Below, piece after piece: positions 23,972 to 32,296 of a stretch of 38,225 nucleotides of DNA. A model generated the notes under the pieces. That model was not told where the DNA came from. It worked only from the letters and a program-made list of their open reading frames with translations, and did no database searches. The position numbers and the translations under genes were made by a program. Location: NCBI GenBank assembly GCA_003447235.1, contig DLZV01000031.1, positions 1 to 38,225 on the forward strand, read 5' to 3'. The first letter of the stretch is position 1. Every line of letters begins with the position of its first letter. The DNA is from Prevotella sp. Lineage in GTDB: Bacteria; Bacteroidota; Bacteroidia; Bacteroidales; Bacteroidaceae.

Positions 23972-24295
23972 TTATTTCAGTTTTGAATTGTTTTTGTGAC
24001 GCTCTGCGTCCCTTTTTGTTTTCTTTTCAATGCTTTTTTGTAATTCGATTTCGAGATTTACACCCGTTTGGTTGGCTAGGCAGAGAAGAACCCACAGTAC
24101 GTCGGCCATTTCCTCCCCTAAATTGGATTTTTCGCCAGCCTTGAAGCTCTGTTCGCCATAGGTGCGGGCAATGACACGTGCCAGTTCGCCTACTTCTTCT
24201 GTGAGACATGCCAAATTGGTTAGCTCCGAGAAATAGCGTACGCCGTATTTTTTAATCCATTGATCTACTACACGTTGAGCTTCTGTGATGGTCAT
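23972..24295 (-). CDS. MazG-like nucleotide pyrophosphohydrolase
   Basis: A 107-aa all-helical single-domain NTP pyrophosphohydrolase that probably hydrolyses non-canonical or excess (d)NTPs to the monophosphate. The metal-binding motifs are E33-E34-x-x-E37 in LTEEVGELAR and E61-E62-x-x-D65 in GEEMADVLWVL. A basic tail (KKTKRDAERHKNNSKLK) follows. It sits between dtd and deoC, so a housecleaning role next to a deoxynucleotide-salvage enzyme fits. Substrate preference cannot be read from the sequence. Confidence 0.9.
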   Translation of the reverse strand: MTITEAQRVVDQWIKKYGVRYFSELTNLACLTEEVGELARVIARTYGEQSFKAGEKSNLGEEMADVLWVLLCLANQTGVNLEIELQKSIEKKTKRDAERHKNNSKLK

Positions 24296-24362
24296 TGTTT
24301 TCGATTTTAATTGGAAGAGTTGTGACGCTTCTGTCTCCTATTATTATAGAAGAGGTTGCTAT

Positions 24363-24818
24363 CTATTCTTTGTTTTTCGTGTCCATAATAATGGTAACAG
24401 GTCCATCGTTGATCAAGGCCACTTTCATGTCTGCTCCAAAGATACCGCGTGCAACCTTGCCTGCGCCCAGTTGTAGCTCCAGTTGGTCGCAGAAGTAATT
24501 GTAGAGTGGTTCAGAGTAGGCTTGTTTGGATGCGCGAAACCATGATGGGCGATTGTTCTTTTTGTAACTTGCGAAGAGCGTAAATTGGGATATCGCTAGT
24601 ACAGAACCTTCTGTCTGACGAATGTCACGGTTCATTACGCCAGCTTCGTCGTCGAAAACGCGAAGTGAGGCAACCTTACGGGCTAACCATTCTGCATCTT
24701 CTTGAGTGTCAGCGTTTTCCACGCAGACAAGTATCATGTATCCCTTCTCTATTGCGCCTACAGTCTTTCCATTCACCGCTACGCTGGCTTCTGTAACACG
24801 TTGTATGACTATTCTCAT
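24363..24818 (-). CDS. dtd: D-aminoacyl-tRNA deacylase
   Basis: Removes D-amino acids (and Gly from tRNA-Ala) from mischarged tRNAs, protecting translation. The 151-aa length is standard. The catalytic SQFTL motif is at 77-81, and the cross-subunit Gly-cisPro gate appears as NDGPVT (137-142), a small variant of the common N-x-GPVT. The start is fixed by the family beginning MRIVIQRVTEASV. The promoter -7 box ends only 5 nt before the ATG, so the mRNA should have almost no leader. Confidence 0.96.
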   Translation of the reverse strand: MRIVIQRVTEASVAVNGKTVGAIEKGYMILVCVENADTQEDAEWLARKVASLRVFDDEAGVMNRDIRQTEGSVLAISQFTLFASYKKNNRPSWFRASKQAYSEPLYNYFCDQLELQLGAGKVARGIFGADMKVALINDGPVTIIMDTKNKE

Positions 24819-24822
24819 AATG

Positions 24823-24854
24823 CAAAGATACGTTTTATTTCCTAAACAGCCAAA
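24823..24854 (-). promoter_or_regulatory. Promoter of dtd-mazG-deoC
   Basis: On the minus strand TTTG (24851-24854), exactly 20 nt, then TATCTTTG (24823-24830): a full match to the Bacteroidetes consensus. Its -7 box ends 5 bases before the dtd start codon. Confidence 0.75.
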
Positions 24855-24911
24855 TTTGCTCCTTCCTTTGTGTTTAATCTATAATAAACAGTATCATTAG
24901 ACATGTTCTTA

Positions 24912-26756
24912 TTACCTTGTCTCTGTTTGGTCGCTCCAATAATTAATAATGGATTTCGCCTTGCTCTCACCTATGATCTCTTTTAGCTCTTCGAATGTTG
25001 CTTCTCTGATGCGCTTTACCGATTTGAAGTTTCTAAGCAGCAGATCTTTTGACTTCGGCCCGATACCATTTATTTCATCGAGTGCGCTATGAAGTTGATG
25101 TTTGGAGCGTTTGTCTCGGTGAAAACTGATGGCGTATCGGTGTACTTCATCTTGTATTTGTGTTAGAATCTTGAAGAGTTCGCTCTTTATGTCTACGGCG
25201 ATTGTCATTGGAGGAAAACCAAATAGTAGTTCATTGGTGCGATGTCGATCGTCTTTAGCCAAACCAGCGATGGGAATGTGTATATGAAGCTCGTCCTCAA
25301 TAACCGATCTGACAACCTCCATTTGGCCCTTTCCACCGTCTGTAATGATAAGGTCGGGTAGGGGAGCGCCTTCTTCCTTCATTCTCGTGTAGCGTCTTCG
25401 CACAACCTCTTGCATTGAGGCATAGTCGTCGGGTCCCTCTACCGTCTTGATGTTGTATTTTCGATAGTCTTTACGCGATGGTTTCATACCTTTATATACT
25501 ATACAGCCTGCCACGGCATCACTTCCAGATATATTGGAATTGTCGAAGCATTCTATAGTGAAAGGCATTCTGTCGAGCTGCAAGAGGCGTTGTAGCTCCT
25601 TCATCAGTCTGGTCTGTCGTTGCTCTGGATTTAGTTTTTCGGTCTGTTTGAGTCTGTCAAACTTATATTGCCTTGCATTCATCTCAGATAGTTCTAATAG
25701 ATGACGCTTATCTCCGCGCTGAGGTACGAAGAAATCGGCATTTTTAATCTTAAAATCTAATTCATAAGGTACGATGATCTCTTTTGCACTACTCTGAAAT
25801 CTCTCTCTAATTTCCAAAATAGCTTCGTTGAGCAGTTCTTTGTCGGTTTCATCCAGTTTCCGCTTGTATTCGTAGGTGAAACTTTGGTTGATAGCTCCGT
25901 TCTTAACATGGATGTAATTGATGAATGCAGCGTGTTTTTCCTCATCGTCTATAATGGTAAATACATCTACGTCTGTGATCGTATGGCTTACTATTTCGCT
26001 CTTAGCTGCAAAGTTGTTGAGCGCAATCCATCGCTGTTTGAGTACTTCTGCTTCTTCAAATTCCATCTTTTCTGCCCGTTTCATCATCTCTTCCTGCAGC
26101 ATTTTCTGAACTTCTCTTGTGTTTCCTTTGAGGATTTCACGTGCTTCACGTATTGCCTCTTGGTATTCTTCGTAAGTTTGACGGTTGATACATGGCCCCT
26201 CGCATTTTTTGATGTGATACTCGAGACAGGGCTTGAATCTTCCTTTTTTCACGGATTCTTCGTTCAGCGGAAGACGACAAGTACGTGGTTTGTAGATTTT
26301 TTGTATAATATCGAGTATGGCATACATGGAGCCGATGTGACTATACGGACCATAAAACGTGCCATATTTCTTATTTATGGTGCGAGTTTTGTATATTCTT
26401 GGGTATGGCTCCTTAGTTACGCAAATACTTGGATAAGTCTTGCCGTCTTTTAGCAGTACATTATATCTTGGCTTGTACTGCTTGATAAGTTGATTCTCTA
26501 TCAATAAGGCATCTTCTTCCGTATTGACTACAGAATACGTGATGTTTTCAATCTTCGAAACAAGTACTTTGGTTTTGAAACGATCCACTTCTTTGTGAAA
26601 ATATGAAGATACTCTACGCTTGAGATTTTTGGCCTTTCCAACGTAGATGATTGTTCCCTCTTTGTCGTAGTATTGATATGTGCCTGGCTTTTCTGGCATA
26701 GCCAATACAATAGCTTTGAGTCGTTGAAGGCGTGCTTCATTTTCTGCTTTAGTCAT
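24912..26756 (-). CDS. uvrC: UvrABC system protein C
   Basis: Nucleotide-excision-repair endonuclease that makes the 3' and 5' cuts around a UvrAB-marked lesion. The 614-aa protein has an N-terminal GIY-YIG domain (PGTYQYYDKEGTIIYVGKAK, residues 19-38). Four cysteines spaced C-x16-C-x7-C-x3-C in the CRLPLNEES...KPC...KKCEGPC segment match the iron-sulfur cluster site described for UvrC. A UVR motif comes next (EMMKRAEKMEFEEAEVLKQR), then an RNase H-like nuclease half (IECFDNSNISGSDAVAG, LIITDGGKGQ) and a C-terminal double HhH (LDEINGIGPKSKDLLLRNF). All parts look intact. A parS-like palindrome lies 40 nt upstream of the start. Confidence 0.97.
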   Translation of the reverse strand: MTKAENEARLQRLKAIVLAMPEKPGTYQYYDKEGTIIYVGKAKNLKRRVSSYFHKEVDRFKTKVLVSKIENITYSVVNTEEDALLIENQLIKQYKPRYNVLLKDGKTYPSICVTKEPYPRIYKTRTINKKYGTFYGPYSHIGSMYAILDIIQKIYKPRTCRLPLNEESVKKGRFKPCLEYHIKKCEGPCINRQTYEEYQEAIREAREILKGNTREVQKMLQEEMMKRAEKMEFEEAEVLKQRWIALNNFAAKSEIVSHTITDVDVFTIIDDEEKHAAFINYIHVKNGAINQSFTYEYKRKLDETDKELLNEAILEIRERFQSSAKEIIVPYELDFKIKNADFFVPQRGDKRHLLELSEMNARQYKFDRLKQTEKLNPEQRQTRLMKELQRLLQLDRMPFTIECFDNSNISGSDAVAGCIVYKGMKPSRKDYRKYNIKTVEGPDDYASMQEVVRRRYTRMKEEGAPLPDLIITDGGKGQMEVVRSVIEDELHIHIPIAGLAKDDRHRTNELLFGFPPMTIAVDIKSELFKILTQIQDEVHRYAISFHRDKRSKHQLHSALDEINGIGPKSKDLLLRNFKSVKRIREATFEELKEIIGESKAKSIINYWSDQTETR

Positions 26757-26795
26757 AATGCGTAAGTCCTTATAATTAAATAGTTATGGCTATTT

Positions 26796-26811
26796 TGTTT
26801 CACGTGGAACG
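26796..26811. promoter_or_regulatory. parS-like palindrome 1
   Basis: GTTTCACGTGGAAC (26797-26810) differs at one base from the ParB-binding core GTTTCACGTGAAAC. It lies in the intergenic DNA 40 nt before uvrC. A second, equally close match lies 676 bases away. ParB binding is inferred from the sequence only, and no parA or parB is in the window. Confidence 0.5.
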
Positions 26812-26836
26812 CGAACGCTCTCGTTACTGTGTCACG

Positions 26837-26882
26837 GAGGCGCGGTGTTAGATAGAAAGCCTTTTTCTCAACATCGCGCCTC
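26837..26882 (-). terminator. Hairpin after apt
   Basis: GAGGCGCGGTGTT (26837-26849) pairs with AACATCGCGCCTC (26870-26882), 13 positions with one G/T wobble; AGAAA/TTTCT can extend it inside. It lies 21 bases after the apt stop (minus). No U-run follows, so it may instead stabilise the mRNA 3' end. Confidence 0.5.
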
Positions 26883-26903
26883 ATACTCAATTAGTCGTTT
26901 TGA

Positions 26904-27437
26904 TTAGAACGATAGCAGCGAAGTCACCTCGATACCTTGTTCTTCAAATTGTTTGATGGCGTCTGGAAATTCGCTTTTTAGATCGATGATGAAGTTGCAG
27001 TAAATCTTCTTTGGGTGAAACTTCTTGACGAGCTTGCAGGCGGCAGCCATCGTGCCTCCTGTAGCCAACAAGTCGTCGTGAAGTAGCACGACATCTTTTT
27101 CGTTGATGGAATCAGCGTGAATCTCGATGGTGTCTATGCCGTATTCTTTAGCGTAGCTCTCCTGAATAGTGGCACATGGCAGTTTGCCGGGTTTTCGGCA
27201 AAGAACGATACCTGCGTTCAGTCGAATAGCGACAGCGGATGACATGACAAAGCCACGGCTCTCGATACCGACAATTTTCGTGATTCCTTTGTCCTTGTAG
27301 AGATCATACATGCTGTCGGCAATCTCTCGCAACGCGTCCTTGTCTTTGAAAAGGGTCGTCACGTCGCGAAAGTTAACGCCCTTAATGGGCCAGTCGGGGA
27401 TACAACGTAGGTTGTCCAAAAGTAATTGTTTGTTCAT
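26904..27437 (-). CDS. apt: Adenine phosphoribosyltransferase
   Basis: Salvages adenine with PRPP to AMP. The 177-aa length is typical. The ATG at 27437 is preferred to an in-frame TTG two codons earlier. Family features are the WPIKGVNFRDVTTLFKD region (about 16-32), IVGIESRGFVMSSAVA with the adenine-binding segment, KPGKLPCATI, and the PRPP loop VVLLHDDLLATGGTM. It lies between mnmG and uvrC, all on the minus strand, with a parS-like site on each side. Confidence 0.96.
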   Translation of the reverse strand: MNKQLLLDNLRCIPDWPIKGVNFRDVTTLFKDKDALREIADSMYDLYKDKGITKIVGIESRGFVMSSAVAIRLNAGIVLCRKPGKLPCATIQESYAKEYGIDTIEIHADSINEKDVVLLHDDLLATGGTMAAACKLVKKFHPKKIYCNFIIDLKSEFPDAIKQFEEQGIEVTSLLSF

Positions 27438-27471
27438 GATCAATTGCTTGTTTTTATGATGATTTATTAAT

Positions 27472-27487
27472 TGTTTCGCGTGAAACG
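27472..27487. promoter_or_regulatory. parS-like palindrome 2
   Basis: GTTTCGCGTGAAAC (27473-27486) matches the ParB-binding core GTTTCACGTGAAAC at 13 of 14 positions (G for A at 27478). It lies in the 53-base gap between the mnmG stop and the apt start. Together with the site at 26797 it brackets apt. Confidence 0.5.
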
Positions 27488-27490
27488 ATC

Positions 27491-29362
27491 CTATCGTCCC
27501 ATGAGTACCAATAGTACGTTGATGTCGCTAGGACTAACGCCTGGGATTCGGCTTGCTTCTGCCAACGTCTCGGGCTGGATGCGCTCCAACTTTTGTCTGC
27601 ACTCGGTACTGAGATCGTGCATTTCTGCATAATGGAAGTGTCCGGCGATGCGTATGTCCTCCAATCTCCGCATTTTGTCTGCAAAGATGCGTTCGCGTTC
27701 TATATATCCTTTATATTTCATCCTGACCTCAGCAGCCTCGGCAATTTCTTGCGTTCGGTTGGGCGATAAGGCAATGGTTTCTTTCAAGGAAGGCAGCTTC
27801 TCGGATAGGTTTTGGAAGTTGAGCTGTGGACGTGCCACCAACTCTGAGAGGTGTGTGGTGCCTCGGAGTGGGGAAGTGCCGACAGTTTCGAGTAGGTTGT
27901 TAATTTCTTCGGGTCTTACTGTAGTTTGCTCGCAGAAATTGATAATACGCTCGATGTGCTCTTTCTTCTGCAGCCACCAGTCGTAGCGGGCGCGACTGGC
28001 TAATCCGAGGTGGTAGCCTTTCTCGGTCAGTCGTGCGTCGGCATCATCCTGACGAAGCAGGATGCGGTATTCGGCACGAGAAGTGAACATCCGGTAGGGT
28101 TCGTCCACACCTTTGGTTGTGAGGTCGTCTATGAGCACTCCGATATAACTCTCGTCGCGCTTCATGACAAAGGGTTCGCTGTTGGCACAGAAATTGGCTG
28201 CATTGATGCCCGCAACAAGTCCCTGTCCTGCCGCCTCCTCGTATCCCGTGGTGCCATTGACTTGACCAGCGAAGAAGAGACCTTCGATCAGCTTTGACTC
28301 CAAAGAGTGTTTCAGTTGAGTGGGGTCGAAGAAGTCATACTCTATGGCATAACCTGGTCGGTATATTTTAGCATCTCGTAAAGCAGGGATATGATGGAGT
28401 GCTTCCAACTGGATGTCCCATGGCATGGAAGAGGAAAATCCGTTTAGGTACATCTCGTTGGTGTCCGTTCCCTCTGGCTCTAAAAAGAGGGGGTGAGAGT
28501 CGCGGCCAGGAAATGTGACGAGCTTGGTCTCGATGGAGGGACAATAGCGTGGGCCGATACTGTTGATCTGTCCATTATATAAAGGAGAGTCAGCCAGACC
28601 CTGCCGCAATATCTCGTGTACCTTTGCGTTGGTGGCGCAGGTCCAGCAAGGAAGTTGTGGAAGGGTGCGTTGTTTCCCGAAGTAGGAAAACTGATGATAG
28701 TCGTTCTCCCCGAGTTGCTCTTCCATCTCCTCGAAATGGACAGATCGCTTGTCAATGCGCACGGGGGTGCCTGTCTTCATGCGCGCCACACGGATGCCAT
28801 GACGCGCTATGCTCTCAGAGAAATGATGAACTGCTGGCTCAGCAATGCGGCCACCCTCAACCATCTTGTGTCCGATATGCATCAGTCCGTTGAGAAAGGT
28901 ACCTGCTGTGACAACAATCGCTTTGGCATGAATCTCTATTCCCCATAAAGTTTTGATACCTAATACTTTAGAGTCTTTTACCAGTAATTCTTCTGCTTGA
29001 TCTTGAAGAATGTCGAGGAGCGGTATTTGGTCGAGAGTGGTGCGCCACTCTAAGATATATTTCTCGCGGTCGCATTGAGCGCGAGGACTCCACATGGCAG
29101 GGCCTTTGGATCGGTTGAGCATCCGAAACTGTATAGCCGTCGCGTCGGTGATGTGTCCCATCTCTCCGCCTAAGGCGTCTATCTCGCGCACGATTTGCCC
29201 CTTGGCGATACCGCCGACTGCTGGGTTGCAGCTCATCTGTGCGATTTTGTTCATGTCCATTGTTATCAGACAGGTCTTGGCGCCAGTCTTGGCAGCCGCA
29301 GAAGCGGCCTCGCAGCCTGCATGCCCACCTCCGATGACGAGGACGTCGTATTCAAAAACCAT
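27491..29362 (-). CDS. mnmG: tRNA uridine-5-carboxymethylaminomethyl synthesis enzyme MnmG (GidA)
   Basis: FAD enzyme that with MnmE makes the cmnm5 modification at U34 of several tRNAs, using methylene-THF. The ATG at 29362 is chosen because it starts the family beginning MVFEYDVLVIGGGHAGCEAA; the longer frame upstream would run through the promoter. The protein is 623 aa. It has the FAD loop VIGGGHAGCEAA (9-20), the DMNKIAQMSCNPAVGGIAKG segment, the conserved MLNRSKGPAMWSPRAQ stretch, GYEEAAGQGLVAGINAA, and the C-terminal MnmE-binding end SRIPGVSPSDINVLLVLM. In many bacteria mnmG lies near oriC; I see no origin features in this window. Confidence 0.97.
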   Translation of the reverse strand: MVFEYDVLVIGGGHAGCEAASAAAKTGAKTCLITMDMNKIAQMSCNPAVGGIAKGQIVREIDALGGEMGHITDATAIQFRMLNRSKGPAMWSPRAQCDREKYILEWRTTLDQIPLLDILQDQAEELLVKDSKVLGIKTLWGIEIHAKAIVVTAGTFLNGLMHIGHKMVEGGRIAEPAVHHFSESIARHGIRVARMKTGTPVRIDKRSVHFEEMEEQLGENDYHQFSYFGKQRTLPQLPCWTCATNAKVHEILRQGLADSPLYNGQINSIGPRYCPSIETKLVTFPGRDSHPLFLEPEGTDTNEMYLNGFSSSMPWDIQLEALHHIPALRDAKIYRPGYAIEYDFFDPTQLKHSLESKLIEGLFFAGQVNGTTGYEEAAGQGLVAGINAANFCANSEPFVMKRDESYIGVLIDDLTTKGVDEPYRMFTSRAEYRILLRQDDADARLTEKGYHLGLASRARYDWWLQKKEHIERIINFCEQTTVRPEEINNLLETVGTSPLRGTTHLSELVARPQLNFQNLSEKLPSLKETIALSPNRTQEIAEAAEVRMKYKGYIERERIFADKMRRLEDIRIAGHFHYAEMHDLSTECRQKLERIQPETLAEASRIPGVSPSDINVLLVLMGR

Positions 29363-29385
29363 TCTTGCTTTCCCTATTTTTTCCG

Positions 29386-29393
29386 CAAAAGTA
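29386..29393 (-). promoter_or_regulatory. Probable -7 element for mnmG
   Basis: Minus-strand TACTTTTG fits TAnnTTTG and lies about 24 nt before the ATG at 29362. No TTTG -33 box is seen at the right distance. Confidence 0.45.
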
Positions 29394-29424
29394 CTGATAA
29401 TCTTTGAAATTTTGCCTTTTTCAC

Positions 29425-29455
29425 TTTGTTTAATCATTAAAAAATAGTATTTTTG
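29425..29455 (+). promoter_or_regulatory. Promoter of the frdCAB operon
   Basis: TTTG (29425-29428), a 19-nt spacer, then TATTTTTG (29448-29455) is a full consensus match. Transcription should start near 29459, leaving a leader of about 125 nt before frdC. Confidence 0.8.
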
Positions 29456-29465
29456 CACCGAAATT

Positions 29466-29507
29466 CCGTATGGAGCCTACCCAGAATTGGGGATGAAGCT
29501 TATGCGG
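29466..29507 (+). ncRNA. Structured 5' leader of frdCAB (candidate cis-regulatory RNA)
   Basis: CCGTATGGAGC (29466-29476) can pair with GCTTATGCGG (29498-29507), giving about ten pairs (including G/U) with one bulged G. It encloses the perfect small stem CCCA (29480-29483) / TGGG (29488-29491) with a GAAT loop. It begins about 10 nt after the predicted transcription start. After it the leader becomes AT-rich up to the ATG. I do not recognise it as a known riboswitch. Confidence 0.45.
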
Positions 29508-29583
29508 AAGGCCATCGGTTGGATAAAAGCTGCGAATAAGTTAATACAAATTTATAATTCAAATAATTAAAAATCAATCGTTT

Positions 29584-30261
29584 ATGTGGTTAATTAAATC
29601 ATCCATCGGTAGAAAGGTGGTGATGTCTGTAACGGGCATTGCGCTTGTTCTATTCCTCACGTTCCACGCGTGCATGAACGTGGCTGCGTTCTTCTCAGGC
29701 GAGGCTTACAACACTATTTGCGAGCTCCTGGGTGCCAACTGGTATGCCGTAGCGGCTACTGTGGCTCTCACCGCCCTCGTTGCGCTTCACTTCGTCTATG
29801 CCTTCATCCTTACGATGCAGAACCGGAGTGCACGTGGCAACAACCGTTATGCTGTCACCGACCGCCCTAAGAAGGTGGAGTGGGCAAGCCAGAACATGCT
29901 CGTGCTCGGCTTGATCGTTATCCTCGGTCTGTTGCTGCACTTGTTCAACTTCTGGTACAACATGATGTTTGCCGAGTTGACTGGCATTACTGTGGCTCAC
30001 GACCCTGCTGATGGTGTGGCTTACATTCAGGACACGTTCTCCAATCCTGTGTACGTGGTGCTCTATCTCGTATGGCTTGCTGCCCTTTGGTTCCACCTGA
30101 GCCATGGTTTCTGGAGCGCTCTCCAGACCTTGGGCTGGAATGGTAAGGTGTGGTTCGAGCGTTGGAAGTGCATTGGCAACGTCTATACCACGCTGCTCAT
30201 TCTTTGCTTCGCGTTTGTTGTGCTGACCTTCGCTTGCGGCATTGCGCCCCTCTGCGTCTAA
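29584..30261 (+). CDS. frdC: Fumarate reductase / succinate dehydrogenase cytochrome b subunit
   Basis: Membrane anchor of the quinol:fumarate reductase that carries heme b and takes electrons from menaquinol in anaerobic respiration. The 225-aa single-subunit type (type B, as in Bacteroidetes and Wolinella) has about five helices. The first is KVVMSVTGIALVLFLTFHACMN; later ones include AVAATVALTALVALHFVYAF and VVLYLVWLAALWFHLSHGFWSA. The last is TTLLILCFAFVVLTFACGIA. The histidines in these helices (FLTFHACMN, ALHFVYAF, WFHLSHGFW) are the likely heme ligands. It is the first gene of the frd operon, 55 nt before frdA. Confidence 0.93.
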   Translation: MWLIKSSIGRKVVMSVTGIALVLFLTFHACMNVAAFFSGEAYNTICELLGANWYAVAATVALTALVALHFVYAFILTMQNRSARGNNRYAVTDRPKKVEWASQNMLVLGLIVILGLLLHLFNFWYNMMFAELTGITVAHDPADGVAYIQDTFSNPVYVVLYLVWLAALWFHLSHGFWSALQTLGWNGKVWFERWKCIGNVYTTLLILCFAFVVLTFACGIAPLCV

Positions 30262-30316
30262 TTTTCATTTATTCATTCACAACATTCAAACACTTTTTAT
30301 CAAGTAACGAAAGATT

Positions 30317-32296
30317 ATGGCTAAGATATTAGATTCCAAAATTCCCGAGGGACCCGTCGCTGAGAAGTGGACCAACTATAAGGCACACCAGCGCTTGGTG
30401 AACCCGAAGAACAAGCTCAAGCTCGATGTCATCGTCGTAGGAACGGGACTTGCTGGTGCCAGTGCCGCTGCCTCTCTCGGCGAGATGGGCTTTAATGTGT
30501 ACAACTTCTGCATCCAGGACTCTCCGCGTCGTGCTCACTCTATCGCCGCACAGGGTGGTATCAACGCTGCAAAAAACTATCAGAACGACGGCGACTCTGT
30601 CTATCGTTTGTTCTACGATACGGTAAAGGGTGGTGACTATCGTGCTCGTGAAGCCAATGTTTATCGTTTGGCTGAGGTGAGCAACGACATCATCGACCAG
30701 TGTGTGGCTCAGGGCGTGCCTTTCGCACGTGAGTATGGTGGCATGTTGGCCAACCGTTCCTTCGGTGGTGCACAGGTGAGCCGTACGTTCTATGCCAAGG
30801 GTCAGACTGGCCAGCAGCTCCTGCTTGGCGCGTACAGCTCTTTGAGCCGTATGGTCAATGAGGGCAAGGTGAAGCTCTACACGCGTTATGAGATGGAGGA
30901 CGTCGTCATCGTTGACGGTCACGCACGCGGTATCATTGCCAAGGATCTCACTACGGGTAAACTCGAGCGCTTCTCGGCCAATGCCGTCGTCATCGCTACG
31001 GGTGGCTATGGCAATACCTACTTCCTTTCCACCAATGCCATGGGTTGCAACTGCACCGCTGCCGTACAGTGCTATCGCAAGGGTGCTTACTTTGCCAACC
31101 CCTGCTATGTGCAGATTCACCCGACCTGCATTCCTGTCCACGGCGACAAGCAGTCTAAGCTCACCCTGATGTCTGAGTCGTTGCGTAACGACGGTCGTAT
31201 CTGGGTGCCGAAGAATATTGAGGATGCCAAGAAGTTGCAGAAGGGTGAGATCAAGGGTAGCGATATTCCTGAGGAGGATCGCGACTACTACTTGGAGCGC
31301 CGTTATCCTGCCTTCGGTAACCTCGTTCCCCGTGATGTGGCCTCTCGTGCCGCCAAGGAGCGCTGTGACAAGGGCTTTGGTGTCAACAATACGGGTCTTG
31401 CCGTCTTCCTCGATTTCTCTGAGTCTATCAACCGTCTCGGAATCGATCGCATCCTGCAGCGCTACGGCAACCTCTTTGATATGTATGAGGAGATCACCGA
31501 TGTCAACCCAGGTGAGGTCGCACGCGAGATCAATGGCGTGAAGTACTATAATCCGATGATGATCTTCCCGGCTATCCACTACACGATGGGTGGTATCTGG
31601 GTCGACTATGAGCTGCAGACCACTATCCCTGGCCTCTTTGCCATCGGTGAGTGCAACTTCTCTGACCACGGTGCCAACCGTCTGGGTGCTTCCGCGCTCA
31701 TGCAGGGATTGGCCGACGGCTACTTTGTCCTGCCTTACACCATCCAGAATTATCTTGCTGACCAGGCTCTCTGGCCGAAGGTGCCGACGACGGCTCCCGA
31801 GTTTGACGAGGCTGAGAAGTCTGTCAACGCCGAGATCGATCGCCTGATGAACATCAAGGGTAAGCGTTCTGTCGATTCCATCCACAAGGAGCTCGGCCAC
31901 ATCATGTGGGAGCATGTTGGTATGGGTCGCACAAAGGCTGGACTTGAGGAGGGCTTGAAGCTCATCGCAAGCCTCCGCAAGGAGTTCAACACCAACCTCT
32001 TTATTCCTGGAGCGAAGCAGGGTCTCAATGTCGAGCTTGACAAGGCCATCCACCTTCGTGACTTCATCCTCATGGGTGAGCTCGTGGCTTACGACGCACT
32101 TCATCGTGAGGAGAGCTGCGGTGGCCACTTCCGTGAGGAGCATCAGACCGAGGAGGGTGAGGCTAAGCGCGACGACGAGAACTTCTTCTATGTAGGCTGC
32201 TGGGAGTACAAGGGTGAGACCACCGCTCCTGAGCTGATCAAGGAGAAGCTCGAGTATGAGGCTATCAAGGTTCAGACCAGAAATTACAAGAACTAA
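30317..32296 (+). CDS. frdA: Fumarate reductase / succinate dehydrogenase flavoprotein subunit
   Basis: Catalytic subunit that reduces fumarate to succinate (or the reverse) on covalently bound FAD. The 659-aa length is usual for the type B enzyme. The FAD loop is VIVVGTGLAGASAAASLGE (about residues 37-55), and the flavin-linking His is H74 in RAHSIAAQGG. The capping and active-site regions include YVQIHPTCIP and HYTMGGIWVDYELQTTIPGL, with FAIGECNFSDHGANRLGASA near the C-terminal half. Codon use is strongly biased, as expected for a highly expressed respiratory gene of an anaerobe. A 51-nt gap leads to frdB. Confidence 0.97.
   Translation: MAKILDSKIPEGPVAEKWTNYKAHQRLVNPKNKLKLDVIVVGTGLAGASAAASLGEMGFNVYNFCIQDSPRRAHSIAAQGGINAAKNYQNDGDSVYRLFYDTVKGGDYRAREANVYRLAEVSNDIIDQCVAQGVPFAREYGGMLANRSFGGAQVSRTFYAKGQTGQQLLLGAYSSLSRMVNEGKVKLYTRYEMEDVVIVDGHARGIIAKDLTTGKLERFSANAVVIATGGYGNTYFLSTNAMGCNCTAAVQCYRKGAYFANPCYVQIHPTCIPVHGDKQSKLTLMSESLRNDGRIWVPKNIEDAKKLQKGEIKGSDIPEEDRDYYLERRYPAFGNLVPRDVASRAAKERCDKGFGVNNTGLAVFLDFSESINRLGIDRILQRYGNLFDMYEEITDVNPGEVAREINGVKYYNPMMIFPAIHYTMGGIWVDYELQTTIPGLFAIGECNFSDHGANRLGASALMQGLADGYFVLPYTIQNYLADQALWPKVPTTAPEFDEAEKSVNAEIDRLMNIKGKRSVDSIHKELGHIMWEHVGMGRTKAGLEEGLKLIASLRKEFNTNLFIPGAKQGLNVELDKAIHLRDFILMGELVAYDALHREESCGGHFREEHQTEEGEAKRDDENFFYVGCWEYKGETTAPELIKEKLEYEAIKVQTRNYKN

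Noticed and set aside
30329..32143. Open frame of about 604 codons opposite frdA
   Set aside because: Mirrors the strongly biased codons of frdA; no start context, no domains.
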